From Pedobacter sp. WC2423 (GTDB taxonomy: Bacteria > Bacteroidota > Bacteroidia > Sphingobacteriales > Sphingobacteriaceae): a stretch of DNA of 64,000 nt. The stretch lies in NCBI RefSeq assembly GCF_040822065.1, contig NZ_CP162005.1:4898001-4962000 (forward strand). Reading direction: 5' to 3'. Under the pieces are notes generated by a model, which worked only from the letters and a program-made list of their open reading frames with translations, was not told the DNA's origin and made no database searches. Both the position numbers and the translations under genes were made by a program. Below, in pieces: positions 62,030-64,000 of the stretch; position 1 is the stretch's first letter; each line of letters begins with the position of its first letter.

Positions 62030-63634
62030 TTATTTTAATTTAAAATCTTTGGCACTTTTAAGCATCTCTTTGCGCTCCATTTTATCATAAAAATATATTT
62101 TTGACGAATGTACGGTGCTGGCTTGAAGTGAAGCTGATTTTAGATCGCTTTTGTTCCTTTGATTGTTTGTTTGAGATGGATTTCCAAGTGCTATCTGTAT
62201 CGCAGGGTCTGCCAGATCTCCGAAATTAAAAATTGGGTTATCGATCACAGATAAATTGGTAGAAAACCCATCGAAATAATTACCGTCATTATTTGCGTTT
62301 TTATCTTGATACATAGCTAAATACATATTGAATTTATCGATTTTGATGTCGAAAAAGCCGACAGGCTTTCCGTAAGTCCGCACATTTGTACCATCGCCAG
62401 ATACACCAATCAACGTAACCTTCATATAAGGTTGTAAAATACTAATCAGCAATTCGCTGGCAGACGCTGTTTCCTTGCTGACAATAAAATATACGCTTTT
62501 TATAGATTTGATCTCACCCTGCTTTTCAAATAAAACCGTATTTCCTTTTACACTATAATCTATATCATTTAATGTGGCAAGCCTCCCATCTATATAGACC
62601 GGGTTCTCGTTTGCATCAAGTATAGGTTGATTTTTTAAAATGTCTGCTTTACCCCCCTGCATTAAATGGTTATAATGTTCCGTAAACATTGTTTTTCCAT
62701 TTAAATTTGCGGGAATAATTTGATTTGCAATATACCTGCAGGTATTTTGATACCCCCCTCCATTATATCTCAAGTCTATGATTAGTTCAGATATATCTTC
62801 ATTACCGAAATTATCAAAAACTGGATTCAGGTATCTGGCAGAAAGAGATTCATCCGTAAACCTTTTGTAGGCGAGGTAACCAATTTTTCTATTATTAATA
62901 GAGATCACCTTACTTTTAAGCACTGGGTTAGCTTCAAAAGGAGCTTGTGTAAGGCGGATATTTTTATTATTGATAACGGGTGTATTTTCAGATATCAAAA
63001 CGATGTCAATAAATGCATTTTTGACCGAGGATTCAATAAAGCGATAATATATTTCATTCGTCTGAACCGGAATTCCATTAATTTTTATAATTCGATCTCC
63101 TCTGTTTAAACCAGCTTTACCTGCAGGAGAGTTCGGGTCAACATATAAAAGTCTGATCTCATTATCTGACACAGTGGCAAATGATAATCCAAAGTTATTA
63201 GATAACAGCACCGGCTGAACTTCATTTTTTGCAAAAGAAGATGTATGAAAATCTTCGGTAATACCGGAATATTTTGGTATGCCAGGATTACTCATATTTA
63301 GTTCAAAAGACACATTTGCAGCCGGATTTATAGCTGCTCTGGTCAAATCAAATATTTCTTTATTATACATGTCCATTTCGTGACCGGCACCTGTATAAAA
63401 TCGGGAAGGCCTGAATGTTGCAAAGGAAGGAAGCTGCTCATTCCAGAGATATATTTGTTGAGCATATAAGTATATTGAATCTAAGTTTGATGATATTCTT
63501 TTCTTATTTATCTGTGTTATTGTTGTCTCTTCGACGGGATTCTTTTTACAACTGACAATCAGCAAAGTGAAAGTTAACAGAAGTAACAATGAGTTCATAT
63601 TTATTGTGCTTTGGTAGAATATATTTTTCTTCAT
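62030..63634 (-). CDS. PDZ-containing S41-family peptidase lipoprotein
   Basis: The 534-residue protein has a lipobox (LLIVSC, Cys29), a PDZ domain (YVDPNSPAGKAGLNRGDRIIKIN) and an S41 core with DLRYNGGGYQNTCRY, the nucleophile motif KETASASELL and RTYGKPVGF, so both Ser and Lys of the dyad are in place: it is probably an active CtpA-like protease on the outer membrane. The start at 63634 gives a 28-residue signal; an in-frame ATG at 63598 would still leave a signal peptide. Convergent with the other S41 gene. Confidence 0.88.
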   Translation of the reverse strand: MKKNIFYQSTINMNSLLLLLTFTLLIVSCKKNPVEETTITQINKKRISSNLDSIYLYAQQIYLWNEQLPSFATFRPSRFYTGAGHEMDMYNKEIFDLTRAAINPAANVSFELNMSNPGIPKYSGITEDFHTSSFAKNEVQPVLLSNNFGLSFATVSDNEIRLLYVDPNSPAGKAGLNRGDRIIKINGIPVQTNEIYYRFIESSVKNAFIDIVLISENTPVINNKNIRLTQAPFEANPVLKSKVISINNRKIGYLAYKRFTDESLSARYLNPVFDNFGNEDISELIIDLRYNGGGYQNTCRYIANQIIPANLNGKTMFTEHYNHLMQGGKADILKNQPILDANENPVYIDGRLATLNDIDYSVKGNTVLFEKQGEIKSIKSVYFIVSKETASASELLISILQPYMKVTLIGVSGDGTNVRTYGKPVGFFDIKIDKFNMYLAMYQDKNANNDGNYFDGFSTNLSVIDNPIFNFGDLADPAIQIALGNPSQTNNQRNKSDLKSASLQASTVHSSKIYFYDKMERKEMLKSAKDFKLK

Positions 63635-64000
63635 TTTATTGTAATGTACAGTTTAGTACAGGTATTGGTTAGGAATGACACTTTCTGATAGCTGATGAAA
63701 ATACATTATACCCCTTGTTAATTATAAGGGAATATCTTCATTCACTGTTATAAAATTCGACATAATTATTGATTCCCCAATGAAGTTGTATTACGTCATT
63801 GATTGGAATAAAGGAACTTAACCAGCGTAGAAGAGATGTTGGTGGAAGAGAGTTCGCTTTTGATAGATGAGGACCTTTTGTTTTCAAACTTTCCATTATA
63901 GCCTTTTAACAGCGCATAAAGGGGGGCTTAGACTAAAACTAATCTGTTTTTTGGCGAAGAAGCCCGGTTTTTTATCCATTTTTTTTATTGACCTGGTAAA
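63635..64000. other. 366-bp right-end region
   Basis: No complete gene is recognised. TGTAC (63645-63649) and GTACA (63656-63660) form a short inverted repeat just upstream of the S41 gene start. At the right edge a minus-strand frame (stop at 63896-63898, open to 64000) could be the C-terminal end of a gene that starts beyond the window, but it has no recognised similarity. Confidence 0.3.

Noticed and set aside
63896..64000. Partial minus-strand gene at the right edge
   Set aside because: Open to the window end but only 34 codons and no recognisable similarity; kept only as a note.

Overview
The window looks like chromosomal DNA from a Bacteroidota member of the Sphingobacteriaceae, most likely Pedobacter or a close relative. 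Evidence: a SusC/SusD pair, a second TonB-dependent receptor, a type IX secretion sorting domain, promoters of the TTG-N17-23-TAnnTTTG type, general absence of Shine-Dalgarno sequences, a 652-residue GyrB, and a DnaE carrying an N-terminal DnaQ-like exonuclease. The genus is inferred; no rRNA gene is present to confirm it.

Layout. 1-3.7 kb: end of a TonB-dependent receptor, a small secreted protein and a cysteine-free TlpA-like protein. 3.7-8.5 kb: a fused acyltransferase (OlsF-like, minus strand), a membrane-anchored HhH protein, apt and an acyl-CoA dehydrogenase. 8.5-23.7 kb is the translation/transcription core: rpsU, xerC-like recombinase, hpf, four tRNAs, tuf, tRNA-Trp, secE, nusG, rplKAJL, rpoB, rpoC. 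Hairpins punctuate this block at gene junctions, and rpsU and hpf have strong Shine-Dalgarno sequences. 23.7-29.8 kb: a DUF3467 gene, then a minus-strand run (dapD, glycosyltransferase, tsaC, cca, pRiA4b ORF-3 family gene, miaA) that includes three tRNA-maturation enzymes. None of the five tRNA genes encodes its CCA end, so the cca product is needed to finish them.

29.9-38.9 kb: an S4 RNA-binding protein, a guanine-deaminase-like enzyme, an OmpH/Skp-like lipoprotein, gyrB (with a DnaA-box match in its promoter region), a bestrophin channel plus universal stress protein, an OmpR-type two-component pair, a retropepsin-like protein and malate dehydrogenase. 39-45.5 kb: lipocalin, dnaE, trxA and two small membrane proteins. 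45.5-51 kb: a TetR regulator divergent from a SusC/SusD pair, with a palindromic candidate operator between them. 51-59.3 kb: a DUF58 protein and minus-strand operons: split transketolase leading into an ECF sigma factor, a putative anti-sigma factor and a Spy-like periplasmic protein; and FAH-family enzyme, M23 peptidase and Bcp peroxidase. 59.3-64 kb: a short T9SS cargo protein, an outer-membrane barrel protein and two S41 peptidase lipoproteins.

Most of the window is conserved housekeeping sequence, and I see no CRISPR array, prophage, complete insertion sequence or defence island. The points most worth a second look are regulatory or small-scale: 11-bp-period direct repeats in front of the stress-protein/bestrophin operon beside an OmpR-type regulator; a 43-bp palindrome resembling back-to-back IS3-family ends inside a terminator after gyrB; strong Shine-Dalgarno sequences on rpsU and hpf; a perfect DnaA box before gyrB; and a putative anti-sigma protein with three repeats at an exact 32-residue period.
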